Positions 47,850 to 58,797 of a stretch of DNA of 64,000 bases are shown one piece after another. The notes under the pieces were generated by a model that ran no database searches, had not been told where the DNA came from, and was given only the letters and a program-made list of their open reading frames with translations. The first letter of the stretch is position 1. Every line of letters begins with the position of its first letter. Both the position numbers and the translations under genes were made by a program. Source of the DNA: Cornus controversa (taxonomy: Eukaryota > Streptophyta > Magnoliopsida > Cornales > Cornaceae); assembly GCA_026545225.1 (NCBI GenBank), contig CM048849.1, positions 15,321,541 through 15,385,540 of the forward strand, written 5' to 3'.

Positions 47850-49165
47850 CAAAGGTTCACATTTGATCGAACTTGGATTTCATATCATCCCAGAGAAGCT
47901 TGGTCTGCTGTAGGGTGAACTCAGCTAGAACCTTGGTCTTCTTCAACTCTAGGAGCTCAATTTTTAGAGCAGTATGCTGGGGGGCAAGTTGATCAGTTTT
48001 ATTTAGCAAGACATTAGCCTAGGAAACGATATCAGCCCGAGCAACTTGAACTCGAGCAAGCTCACTTTGAAGCCACTGTTCCTCTTGCCCAAGCCCAATA
48101 TCTAATCAAGTCTGCCAAACTCAGCGGCGATATCAATAATTTTGGTGCTCAAAGCCTCTTTAGCCTTGTGCTTCTCCTCGGATTGGGAAATGGCTTTGCT
48201 TAAGTCAGTGATAGAATTGACCAATACGGGTAACTGCACCTGGAAAGAAGTGACCTCCATAAAGGCTAATTGTAATCAGCAAGTCTGAAATCTCATTTGC
48301 CATAGATGGCAAATCCAGGAGGTCCCGTTCGAGGATTTTCTAAAAGGCTTTCTTGCCATCTTCAAAAGCTTGACCAAATAGTACTAGAAAGGAAGGTGAG
48401 TTTATAATTGTCGATAAACTTTTTTTTAAAACAGAAGTAACCAAAGATTGGAGATAGTTCTTCATGGCAGAGAAGGAGCTGCCAATTGGTCTCAAGGTAA
48501 GAGACTGAAGCTGCTTCTGAGAACAGATGGCTTTATTAGGAAACATGGGAGAACATAGAATAGTAAGTGGTTTAAGGAAAACTATATACCTCTTTGACAA
48601 GGGTAGGTGATTCGACCACAGTTCTAGTAGCTAAAGTAGTGGGCTGAGCTGATAGAGAGATAGGAGGCAGTAAATCAGCTTCCTCAATTGAATGAATTGG
48701 CTGATCAAGAAGAGAAACATTAATATCGGCCTATAGTGAAGAAACAATGGGGTAAATAGATCTGTCTGAGGCTGAGAGGGAAAAGATTGAAGCCTGAATC
48801 GATCCAAATCATTCTTATCAGACAAGTCTTGAATGTGCTAGCCTCCAGAAACTTAACCCTCTTGTTGAAGGTTTTGTTGTATAACATATAATGGGGTAAA
48901 TAGATCATTTGGACAAGGCCAAACTGCCTCGCTAACTAGGCAGGGTTATAGGGCTCTAGACCCACACAGTTGTTGGTTGAATGGAGAGGAGTAAAACTAT
49001 AATGAAAGTCTCGACCAACTAGAAAACTGACCCAGGAAGCATTGTAGTTATCAAATTATTGCTTAGTGGAATAACTGGTGGGGGGTTACAACTAGATGGG
49101 GGTCTGAGGAGAATCAGCAAAGCCCCAGTAGTACACCATTCAAGAGTGGTTCAAAACGAATCTAC
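47850..49165 (-). mobile_element. Antisense extra coding region of the Tat element (fossil)
   Basis: Downstream of integrase, the minus strand has protein-like sequence in several pieces. One end (about 48880-49120) reads like an aminotransferase-like plant mobile domain, with GLEPYNPA and LARQFGLVQ motifs. The other end (about 47850-48330) looks helical and rich in Leu, Lys and Glu. Antisense extra ORFs after integrase are described for Tat-lineage elements such as maize Grande, and the plant mobile domain is known to travel with retrotransposons. It is a broken remnant; the domain assignment is by eye. Confidence 0.6.
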
Positions 49166-50724
49166 TCTTACCATCTAAACATATTGGTAGACACTTTCCT
49201 ATCTATCTATATCCATAGTATAAGGTAACATCTTGACTAACTATGTTGATCATTCACAGTGACACATCCCTATGACTAGGGATCGTCCACACTTGAAAAC
49301 ATTCCCTCACTAATTCTTTACCCGTCATCACCCAGATGAAACAACTCAAGTTCAAACCTCTGCCCAAGTTTACCAATCCTCAAAATTAGGATTTTCAAGT
49401 GGTGACTACATGCCACTACAAGTTATGCGACGCATAATGGAGCATTTATGTATATTACACAGTCACATAAATTATGCTCACTATACCACATATAATACAC
49501 TACACATAGCATATAAAAATTAACATGCTTTATCAAATGCAACACACAATACATGATACGATATATCATGTACTCAAATGAATCAAGACCCAACCCACGA
49601 GCTAAAACTCATAAATATACCTCATTGGAGTAGAAGAAAACTGTATAGGAAGTCACTAAGATTTCGTCCCTTTTCGTGCACCCTGCCTCTGAGGGCAATC
49701 ATGCCTAGCATGTCTAAGCTGGTTACAATGGAAGCAAATCATTTGTGCCTGAAGGGATTTCATAAACAAGGAAATCAACAATGCCATTGGTAATGGTGGT
49801 AGTATTACCCCAATGTTAGACTAGCTCCCAAAAGAGTGTGTAAAAAAGTATTGAGAACTTGTCTCACATTGTGTACTCCTCCTCCGATGACAAATGAACC
49901 TATATAGCCAGGTTGATGACAATGGTAACAAGTCTGGCATTCCCTTGGTGCCGACTGTCTCCTTGGGCTCTTAGACCTATAGCAGCCTAGTTGATCGCAG
50001 TGATAGCATAACATGTCTGATTGGGAAGATTCTGTAGGTAAATGGGTCATTGGTACCAATCGTCCCCACTGTTGTTCTTGAGAACATGTAACATTCTCCC
50101 TTTGTCTCTTCTTAGGGTGTCCACTCATTTACAATGGACTCACTAGTTGCGATCCCGTCGTAACACCCATCACCCTTGTAAGTTCTTACAGGGCTGTAAC
50201 CACGTCCCAAATAACCTGAACTCCATCAATTGTCTTTTGTTGAATAGAGGGTACTTTGTTATGATCCTTCTCTGATGTTATCTTGCTACAAAGATAATAA
50301 GGAGACACTGAAGAACAAGGTATACAATAATTGACCAATCAACTCTCACCATGCTTACGCAACACTATGCTAAATCGTTCTATAATTAGCATGTTATTCC
50401 AAACACGTAAACATCAAATTATGTTCCACATAGACATGTATAGACCTTAAGTTTACATTTTAACCTTAAGTACATACGTGGTTCCAACCTAGTCATCGTC
50501 TATAAGAAATCAAATCTAAAGTTCAAACGACTACCAACTATCACGCATCTCCAAGCTAATGTGTAATTAAACCCTCACCCTTCATCCCTAAGTATTCAAA
50601 CCTAGCGCTCTAATACTAAGTTCCTATGCCCTGATTTCTAATACCCAAAAATGGGGGTGATTGTATTACACATCATCACCTCACATCAACTACCTCAATA
50701 TGATATCATGCTCTGATACCAAGT
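49166..50724 (-). mobile_element. Chromovirus gag and leader remnants
   Basis: In minus-strand reading from the LTR at 50725: a primer-binding site TTGGTATCAGAGC (50710-50722); a leader whose AACATGCTAATT block matches the leader at about 8442; and gag pieces with CCHC zinc knuckles (CYHCDQLGCYRSKSP near 50000 and CYHCHQPGYIG near 49900; another knuckle, CFHCNQLRHARHDCP, near 49715). The far left part (49166-49640) has no recognisable coding sequence. Broken in many places. Confidence 0.7.
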
Positions 50725-51089
50725 TGTCACACCCAATTTTCAAGTCACCGGAGACTCTGTCTCTGAGCTTGATTCCTGAGAGTAAACCCATTCATTAAAC
50801 CCTAATGAACCATCATCACTTTTAATTTCTATGGAAGCTTAGTCACGTACACACATGTATATGTTCACAACTCAACATCAACTAATCCCAATGCACCCCA
50901 CACTTAACCTCACATACATGTCCATACACATCTAAACTGTCAACCTTCTCATAGATTACGATACATCATAATGATGATTATAATGCATCATAAGCTACGA
51001 TACATCATGATGTCATGCGAAATGAGCTATTTTCTTACCTAATTTTTCTACACTTTATGATACATCGTCCTTGGAACTTCAATGCATCA
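50725..51089 (-). mobile_element. Chromovirus LTR end with palindromic words
   Basis: Starts TGTCACACCC right after the reversed primer-binding site, so this is the 3' end of a minus-strand 5' LTR of the second family. A word cluster lies at 50950-51089 with TACGATACATCATAATG, ATGCATCATAAGC and TACGATACATCATGATG. The LTR is interrupted at 51090 by another LTR start in plus orientation. Confidence 0.65.
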
Positions 51090-51865
51090 TGTAGAGACCA
51101 GAACCAAATTTGACCAATTTTTAGATTTTTCATCATTTTCGCCATAAATACTTTTTAAATGATGTTATGGATGTTTCGAGAGCAAGAAACATGTTTGAAA
51201 AGTTATTTAAAGGTTTTTGGTAGTTTTTGGAATATTTAGAGAAGTTTGACTTTTTAGGTCAACGAGGCCCCGGAATGCTGTCCGGGTGGGCCCAAAAATT
51301 CAAAAATATTTTGAGAAAATATTATTTTTGGTTTTAGACCAAATGGAATGTTTGAAGAGTTAAGAAAGTGATTTTGGAGCCACAGCCACTTTCGGAATCA
51401 AAAACAAAGGTTGGGAGGCTACGTTTAGTGACCCGGGGCATTTTGGTCATTTTGCGTCCATGCGGGCTTTAGATATCTGGGCTGTAGAGATATCTCATTT
51501 CTAATTGACTAAATACATAGCCCAAGTTCTGTATCTCTCTCCCTCTTTTCTCCTCTTCCTTCTCTTTTCATTTCGGAGGCCACGAGCTAGGATTCAGGAG
51601 TTGCCGAAGAAGGATAAGTCATAGAGCTTGGTGAGGGCTTTGGTTTAAACCGAACAAACCCGAGTTTTGGCATGGTGGAACTTGATGAAAATCTTGAAAA
51701 GTGCTTGGAAAGTCTTCAAATTTGAGGTAGGGGTGTCTTCTCCTTCCTTTTGTTGATTCTTTAGGATTTTTGGGTGTTTCGAGAGGGTTAGCATGTATGA
51801 GAGACATGGGGAGGGGCTGTGGGGTTTAGTTTTCTCTCTTTTCTTGTGATTTTTTATGCTAGTAA

Positions 51866-51900
<35 letters not shown>

Positions 51901-51944
51901 TGTGGACTGAATTTGTGCTATGTGTGTAAAATGAGAGCATGTTT
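51090..51944 (+). mobile_element. Chromovirus LTR start, second family
   Basis: Begins TGTAGAGACCAGAACCAAAT and resembles the LTR start at 63297 throughout, including GAGAAGTTTGACTTTTTRGG, the GAGGTAGGGGT block near 51725 and a GGGCCC-rich segment. A TA tract lies at about 51869-51896. The LTR does not run to its end here; Athila sequence follows. Confidence 0.65.
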
Positions 51945-53640
51945 CCTAAGAAAGGTCGACCAAGGATGACTGAAATATGCCTCCTCAGATTATGAATTGG
52001 CTCAATGTCAAGTACAATGAAATCAACTGGAAATTAGAACTTATCCACTTTAATGAGCACATCTTCGACAATCCCTCGTGGTTGCTTTGTTGATCTATCT
52101 GCAAATTGCAACACCACCGAGGTAGGCTTCAATTCTCCCAAGCCCAACCGTAGGTAAACTAAATAAGGCAGCAAGTTCACACTTGCACCCAAATCAAGAA
52201 GAACTTTATCAACATAGTGCTCCCCAATGATGCATGAGATAGTTAGAGCACCATGATCTTTATACTTGGGAGGATTATAGAACTCACTTGTTATGGCAGC
52301 ATTACCTTCTTTGGCACATGACTTTTAGAACGTCTCTTCTGATTGCACAAGTTCTTAAAAAATTTAGCATAAGGAGGAATCTACTGATGGCATCAAGGAG
52401 TGGCAGATTAATCTTCACTTGTCTAAAAATCTCCATTATATCATGCAGTTTATCCCCTTACTTCCCCAACTTGGATGCTTCAAGAGAACGTTGTGGGAAA
52501 GGAGCCTTAGGCTCATATGAATTTTCAGCACTTGGACTTGTGATCACTTTTTCTTCTTCATTCTTCTCCCCCCCCCCCCCCCAACCACCTTATTGTCAAT
52601 TACTTTCCCACTTCTCAAAGTGGCGATGGCTTGAACCTGCTCATGGTGTGGGTTACTTATAGAAGCATGTATTCCTCTAGGATTAGTAATTGGTTGACTA
52701 AGGAGCTTCCCCTCTTCTCTTCTATTCAATGCATTAGCAAGTTGTCCAAACTGAGATTCCAGTTTGGCAATGGACTAAGAATGAGAATGCACCAATTGAG
52801 CTGTAGTTTGCACTGTTTCAACAATGGAGTCGAGCTTCTCAAGTTTAGAATCAATCTTGTCAAGTCTTGCCAAGGCATTCATCACCCTATCTTCAAAAGT
52901 AGAATTTTTGGTGGCATGGGAACTTGTGCTTGATATGGCTGTTGAGGTACATAATTCCTGGGCTGATATGTTGGTTGCATTTCTGCCCCTTGATTGCTAT
53001 AAGAAAAACCAGGATGATTCCTCCATGTTGGATTATAAGTATTACCACATGGAGGATTCATTGGTCTAGTGAATGTAGCTTGGACTTGCTCTTGTTGAAG
53101 ATCAGAAAATTGCCCAACTAAAGGACAATTGTTCACTTTATGCATAGGACTAGAGCAAAAATCACAAGGGCCTAGTAATGAAGAATTTAAAACAGAAGGA
53201 GCTTGACTAGCAGCCATAATTGTTGCATCTTTCTATGTAATTAGATCAATGTCGATTGGCATAGCTTCTGTGACACCAACCTCAAAAATCCCATCAGTCT
53301 TCCTTGTAGTGGTAGGTTTACTTGAATGAGTAAAGGACAAATGTTGTAGAGAGTTGTCACTAAGATTTTTGAATAAAGTCCATGCCTCTTCTTCACTTTT
53401 CAATAGAAAAATACCATCCTTCCTATCTTTAACTGAATTTCTAATTGATAGAGAGCGGATTTTATTTGTTCTTCATCTCCAAACTGAAGTGAGATTTTCT
53501 GTTCTGATCACACCCAAAAGTGAAAGTGTCTTTATCCAATTTAGAGATGATTTGCAAGAAACTATGCGACATGGTTGCAGAGTCTCCATGAGAGAAAGAG
53601 AGAGAGAGAGAGAGAAAGAGAGAGGGGAGGGAGATAAAAC
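51945..53640 (-). mobile_element. Athila-type gag-protease remnant
   Basis: Minus-strand pieces: gag C-terminal part with the CCHC-like knuckle CDFCSSPMHKVNNCP and NTYNPTWRNHPGFSY (about 52880-53220), typical of Athila gag; preceding gag sequence with LFKNLSDNSLQHL (about 53220-53400); and a protease region with VLLDLGASVNLLPY-like sequence (about 51960-52250). The Athila clade of Ty3/gypsy is the best fit. Broken in several places. A C run lies at 52569-52582 and a GA tract at about 53594-53630. Confidence 0.75.
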
Positions 53641-54429
53641 CTAAATTAGGATGCAAGGGATCATGAATTAATGGACAAAAAGAAGAAAGAAAATCTAAAA
53701 AAAAAAAAGAGTGGTAGAGAGAGAGAGAGCGCAAAGTACTCCACTAGAATAAAGCGCGAAGCATAAGAAGAGATCATAACGTCGTTGTTTTTCTCAAGTT
53801 TTCATCCGTAATATGTGGGTACTAAAATTACAGGTAACTATGTGGCCAATAGTGAATGCGAAGCAAAACATATAATTAAAAAGTAGAAACTTAACTATGA
53901 TATACAGTATAATATCTCCAATATGATTGATATATGTGTGTGTGTGTGTGTGTACACCTGAAGATTGGCACATGATGCGTTACGACACAATTTAAAGAGG
54001 TTAGAACCTCAGGTCTTTCACGTGAAGGGTTTTCTCCTTATGTCCCTTGGGAGTACGTCCTCCTTATCGTGATACACCGGATACAAGTCCAAGTCATGAT
54101 ACATAACATCATCCTTTTGAACAACGTTTGATTCCCCTTAAATCATCGGGAAAGCAACGCCGACACTACGTCAGGAACCAAAACAGAAGAAACAGAGATT
54201 TCAATGAAATACCGACAGACTAATTTGTTCCACTAGAAAACCCTAAGATACAACGAACCAAATCAAAGGAAATACAAACAAATAAAATGTAACAGTAAAC
54301 GAAATAGATAAATACCAAATCTCACCCAAAAATTAAGAAAAATCATAGAGAAAGAACGTTAGAGAGAGAAGCTCTCAACTCCGTATGCTACGAATCAGTT
54401 TGGATAGTTGTTAAACCCAAGAATATAAA
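53641..54429. other. Repeat-like stretch, no gene seen
   Basis: No coding region is recognisable. A TG tract lies at about 53935-53954 and GA-rich stretches near 53710-53735. It probably belongs to the same repeat domain as the array that follows. Confidence 0.5.
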
Positions 54430-55103
54430 TAGGACTTCTTGAATCAAAATAACTCAAATGAAACTAGTTTAAAATCGTTATTGACAAGCTCGTTTCTTTT
54501 GGATGTCCAGACAGTCAAATCTGGCATAAAGTACCATACAGTTGTGATCATGCATGATTTCTGCTAGAAATTGCTCTTTTTGAATCAAAATGACTCAAAC
54601 AACGGTATGCTCATTGTTTCTTTTGGACATCTAGACTGTTGAATTTGGTAAAAGGCAACGTATGATTCTGATTATGGCACGATTTCTCTAGGAATAGGAC
54701 TTTTCAAATCAAAACAACTCAAACGAAATTAGTTTAAAATCGTTGTTGTCATGCTCATTTCTTTTGGATGTCCAAACGGTCAAATCTGGCACAAAGCACC
54801 ATACGATTGTGATCATGCATGATTTCTGATCAAAATTTCTCTTTTCAAATCAGAAAAACTCAAAAAAAATAGGATGTTGATCGGATCGACATGCTTGTTA
54901 TTTCTTTTCGACGTCTTAACCGACGAATTTGGCAAAAAGCAACGTACGATTCTGATTATAACACGATTTCTCTAGGAATAGAACTTTTAAATCAAAACAA
55001 CTCAAACAAAACTTATTTAAAATCGTTGTTGTCATGCTTGTTTTTTTTGGATGTCCAGACGGCCGAATCTGGCACAAAGCACCATACGTTTGTGATTATG
55101 CAC
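54430..55103 (+). repeat. Tandem array of ~140-bp units in A-B-A-B-A order
   Basis: Five units marked by TTTCTTTTGGATGTCCAGAC or variants at about 54501, 54625, 54766, 54909 and 55049. Units 1, 3 and 5 share CAAATCTGGCAYAAAGYACC. Units 2 and 4 share GGCAAMAARCAACGTAYGAT and GATTTCTCTAGGAATAG. So two unit types alternate, a higher-order period of about 265-285 bp. Confidence 0.85.
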
Positions 55104-56180
55104 CTAATTAATATTAAATAATATTATAGAGTTTTAATTTATGATAACTATGAAATCTTATTTAAATAATTTTCAAAATATATAATAAATATATAATAGA
55201 ATTTATAATTAGTTGTCATTATAAGTTAAAATTTGTAATATAATTTTATAGATAATAGATAATGGTATATAATAACTATCTTTTATGATATTTCATATAT
55301 TAAACTATATTAATATAATATATTATTCATGACATAAACAGTATATTTTATATAGTTATGTAATAGAAATTATATTTCCAAAACAGATCATATGGAATTA
55401 CTACAAAGATGAAATTATGATAATAATATATTATACATGTATCTATATCTTGTTTTTATGAGCTTACATGTATAATAAAAATAAAACATAAAGTATAATA
55501 TGAAAAAATAAATTAATCATATAATATTTTCTTAATGATAAATATATATGTAAGATATAAATAATAATATTATATTTTATATATTTCATTACATATATCA
55601 ATAAATAAGATAATAAATAATATTATTATGTTTTTGTGTATTTCACTACATAAATCTTATCCATATACATTAAAAATGAAAACTAATTTATGATATTTCA
55701 CATATTAAACTATATTAATACAATATATTTCATAATTAGTTATTAGTTTTATGAAACCTAATATTATATCATCAATAAATATAAAAACCTAATTAAAATT
55801 AAATAATATTATAGACACTTAATTTATGACAAATATGAATTTTTTATTAAATATATTTCAAAATATATAATATAATTTATAACTAATTGTAATTATAAGT
55901 TAACACTTACTATATAATTTTATAGATAATAGATAATATTATATAATAACTATGTTTTATGACATTTCACATATTAAATTATATTAATACAATATATTAT
56001 TCATGAAATTATACAGTATATTTCATATGGTTATGTAATATAAATTATATTTCTAACACAGATCATATTGAATAACTACAAAGATTCTCTTATGATAATA
56101 ACGTATTATACATGTATGTATATATATATCTTATTATTATGAGCTTACGTGTAAAATAAAAAAAAATACATAATACATAA

Positions 56181-56547
56181 TGATGGTGCATAAATCCACT
56201 CCCAACCTAGTAAAACGCCAACCTGTAAAAGGATAAACAAAAGGTAACCGAAAAGACACTGTTGTGGTGTCGACCAATTACACTCCGACGCTCAAGTCAG
56301 ATATCGAAAAGGCTTTTGAAGATGTAAAGGTACTTAAAGGGTATTAATTGCGTACCTGGAACATGGATTGTCCCTGTATTTATAGTAGTCGGATGGGAAC
56401 GTGTCCTAGTAGGAGACTGACTCTTCAGTTCCCCGGACTTATCTAGAGATAGAAAAGTCCGGGTCAAAATATATCTCTCATCCACATCACATAAATCACT
56501 ATTGCCCACATCACCTGACTTTATAATTGGAGTCAAACACCCCATCA
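56181..56547 (-). mobile_element. 3' LTR of the short Tat element
   Basis: TGATGGTGCATAAATCCACT to GAGTCAAACACCCCATCA. It pairs with the LTR at 61399 and the solo LTR at 13836. Confidence 0.9.
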
Positions 56548-56849
56548 GATGCCCCCTGTTCATAAGGACTACTTACCGGACCTGTAGAACACTTCAATCA
56601 GTCTGTTGGGCCATGCAAATGAACCCTTGGCTCACACCCAGCTAGAACTTATCGAGCCTTAGAGAACCCTCGACCCCATCTGAACTAGTCCCTAGGCCTT
56701 GACCTTTGCAGTTTTGGTGGCTGGCCTTGGTGGCTAGACTACTTGGCTGGTCTCTTTGGCCGATTTGATTTTTGTTCTTTCTGCATATTTCTAGCATTGG
56801 TTTAGTGAACCATTGCAAGTAGTCTTATATCTAGTCATTCGCTTAGGTG

Positions 56850-58310
56850 AACATTACAATTTGAATGTTGCCAGTGGCTAATGCCTATATGTTTGCCCTT
56901 GATATCTTCATTTCTCATAGACCATCGACTATCATTCAGTACATGCAAGACTCCATTACTTCTTCACTTTCTCGTTACCTTTATTTTCTTCAATTCCACT
57001 TCCAGAAGCTAGACCCAGAGCCCTTTGCTCCTTACTCTCCCCTTCACGAAGCTCTCGAATTTATCTACTTCTTCATGGAAAGTTATTCCGAGTACCAGGA
57101 CCTTGCCCTTTTCCATGACTGCCTCAGAGGTTGAAGAGTTGGTTGTCCGCTACTCCTTCCGGACGGAGTCATTGCCAGAGCCCTGACCAGTAAAGAAAGA
57201 GTTTATTCTATTTTTGAGGGGAGACATACTTTTATAAGGGAGCATTTACCTATGGCTTCCAGTTCCCAGTCCCAGACTTTGTAAAGGAATTACTTTAGGC
57301 GATTAACCTTTGTCCTTCCCAACTTACGCCAAACTCTTGGTGCATAATTATGGCTTCCCTTGTCCTATGGACATTTTGTGGCAATGGTCCTTCGCTATCC
57401 GTGAATGAATTTCTCTATTGCTATGGGATCTTCAAAAATAGCGACTGACACCACCTTCACAGCCGAGCGAGTGGAAAAAATCCACCCAAGGGCCTGGTGC
57501 TTATTAATAATAGCACCCGGATCAAATCATGGAAAGAATAATTTTTTTTCATCTCTAGGTGCTGGGAGCTCCCCCTCGCCCCTCACAATATCCCCCATAT
57601 GTGGACTGACAGAGACGTCTCTGGTAAACTCACTTTCCCTTCTTTTTTTCATCCTTACTATCTATTTTTTTTTACCTTACTTATACATAATTGTCTTTAA
57701 ATTCAGCTATGAGACCTGAGCCACCTGTGGACGATGAGGAGGTAAAGAGGTTGGAGAAGGAGCCATCCAGTGAGGTATGCCCTAGTCTTGACCTCGGATG
57801 TGGGACTGGGCTTACTAGGCTATTCTCCCTGTGTCACCATAGAAAAATGGGGTACACCTTTTTTTCTCTTGCACTTCTTCCTTTCCTTTTTGAAAAACTA
57901 TCTTAGACACGGGGGTTTGTCATGCAGGTGGAGGCGTTTGGGGCCTGTGCATCTACTGGGCATCTTATGACTAATATAGCCAAGGTTTGTTCCCCTTCTT
58001 CTTTCATTTTTATTTTTGGAATTATGTTTTATGTCATACACTTATGCATGCTTTAATGTCTTAACAGGGTATCACGTTTTCCTAGTATATCTCCAACCAC
58101 CTCCTGTGGACAAAAGCTGAACTCGAGAGGCAAAAGACAACATTGAATTCTGAGATAGAGTCTTTATGCTCCTCTCATGCTTCTCACATAGGGGAGATTG
58201 ACGTTCTCAACTCCTAAGTCCATCTTAAATGGGAGGCGATGGCCAGGCTGAACATTGTAATTCTTTTCTTCTGTAGCGCCCTTAACCTACTGCCTTGTAA
58301 TCTTCTGCTT
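56850..58310 (+). mobile_element. Antisense extra coding region, gypsy-type transposon domain (fossil)
   Basis: Opposite in strand to the element's gag and protease, between the integrase tail and the 3' LTR. Pieces include VEELVVRYSF (about 57126) and sequence near 57310-57390 resembling the LCPSQLTPNSW pattern of the domain called putative gypsy type transposon (PF04195), and an acidic PEPPVDDEEVKRLEKEPSSE stretch at about 57718. Plant-intron-like borders occur between pieces. Such antisense ORFs are known in Tat-lineage elements. Broken remnant; assignment by eye. Confidence 0.6.
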
Positions 58311-58444
58311 TATCAATGACAAGTTATCATTTTTTCTCATTAAGGTGTCCTTTGGTTAAAGATATTTTAACAAAAAATCTTCATAACATAACCTTGCAAA
58401 AAAACTATGTGATGAACTTACCTTACCATTGGGTAGAATTCCTC

Positions 58445-58797
58445 TTGGCGGGCTGTGCTCCTGTGGGGTTAGTTGATAATGTTCTAGGGATTAATTCATC
58501 CCGCCTTTTTCATTAAAGGCCCTCTGAAGTGGTGTGCCTCTATGGGGTTGTTTGACTATGTTCTCGAAATTAATTCATCCCGCCTTTTTCATTAAAGGCC
58601 CTCTATTCGAGGTGTACTCCTGTAGGATTGTTTGACAATGTCCTCAGAATTAATTCATCCCGCCATTTTCATTAAAGGCCCTCTGTTAGAGTTGTGCCCC
58701 TATGGGGTTGTTTGACAATGTTCTTAGAATTAATTCATCCCACCTTTTTCATTAAAGGCCCTCTGTTAGAGGTGTGCCCCTATGGGGTTGTTTGTTC
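58445..58797 (-). repeat. ~80-bp tandem repeat, four to five copies
   Basis: Units marked by TTAATTCATCCCGCC at 58491, 58570, 58650 and 58730, exactly 79-80 bases apart, each followed by TTTTTCATTAAAGGCCCTCT, with a partial fifth unit. It lies just downstream of the integrase tail of the minus-strand Tat element. Tandem repeats in the 3' untranslated part are a known feature of Tat/Ogre elements. Confidence 0.92.

Larger units (their letters stand above)
39456..49165 (+). mobile_element. Tat-lineage Ty3/gypsy element (fossil)
   Basis: Parts in order: 5' LTR (39456-40719); primer-binding site (about 40722-40740); gag from about 40770 to 42500; protease region about 43500-43860, with a YNLLLGHDWIH motif; reverse transcriptase about 44420-45050, with RKLRVCVDFRNLN and YIDDVVVKS; RNase H about 45400-45800; a second RNase H-like region about 45870-46230, starting LMFDGSNT, as known for the Tat lineage; integrase about 46430-47560, with its HEGTCGAHQ zinc-binding start; and an antisense coding region (47850-49165). 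No matching 3' LTR is visible in the window. The element is broken, with many (well over ten) breaks, and is old. It ends against other retroelement debris near 49165, the exact edge being uncertain. Confidence 0.88.

Noticed and set aside
55104-56180. Organelle DNA insertion
   Set aside because: The high AT content suggested it at first, but the landmarks repeat in tandem and no plastid or mitochondrial gene is recognisable.
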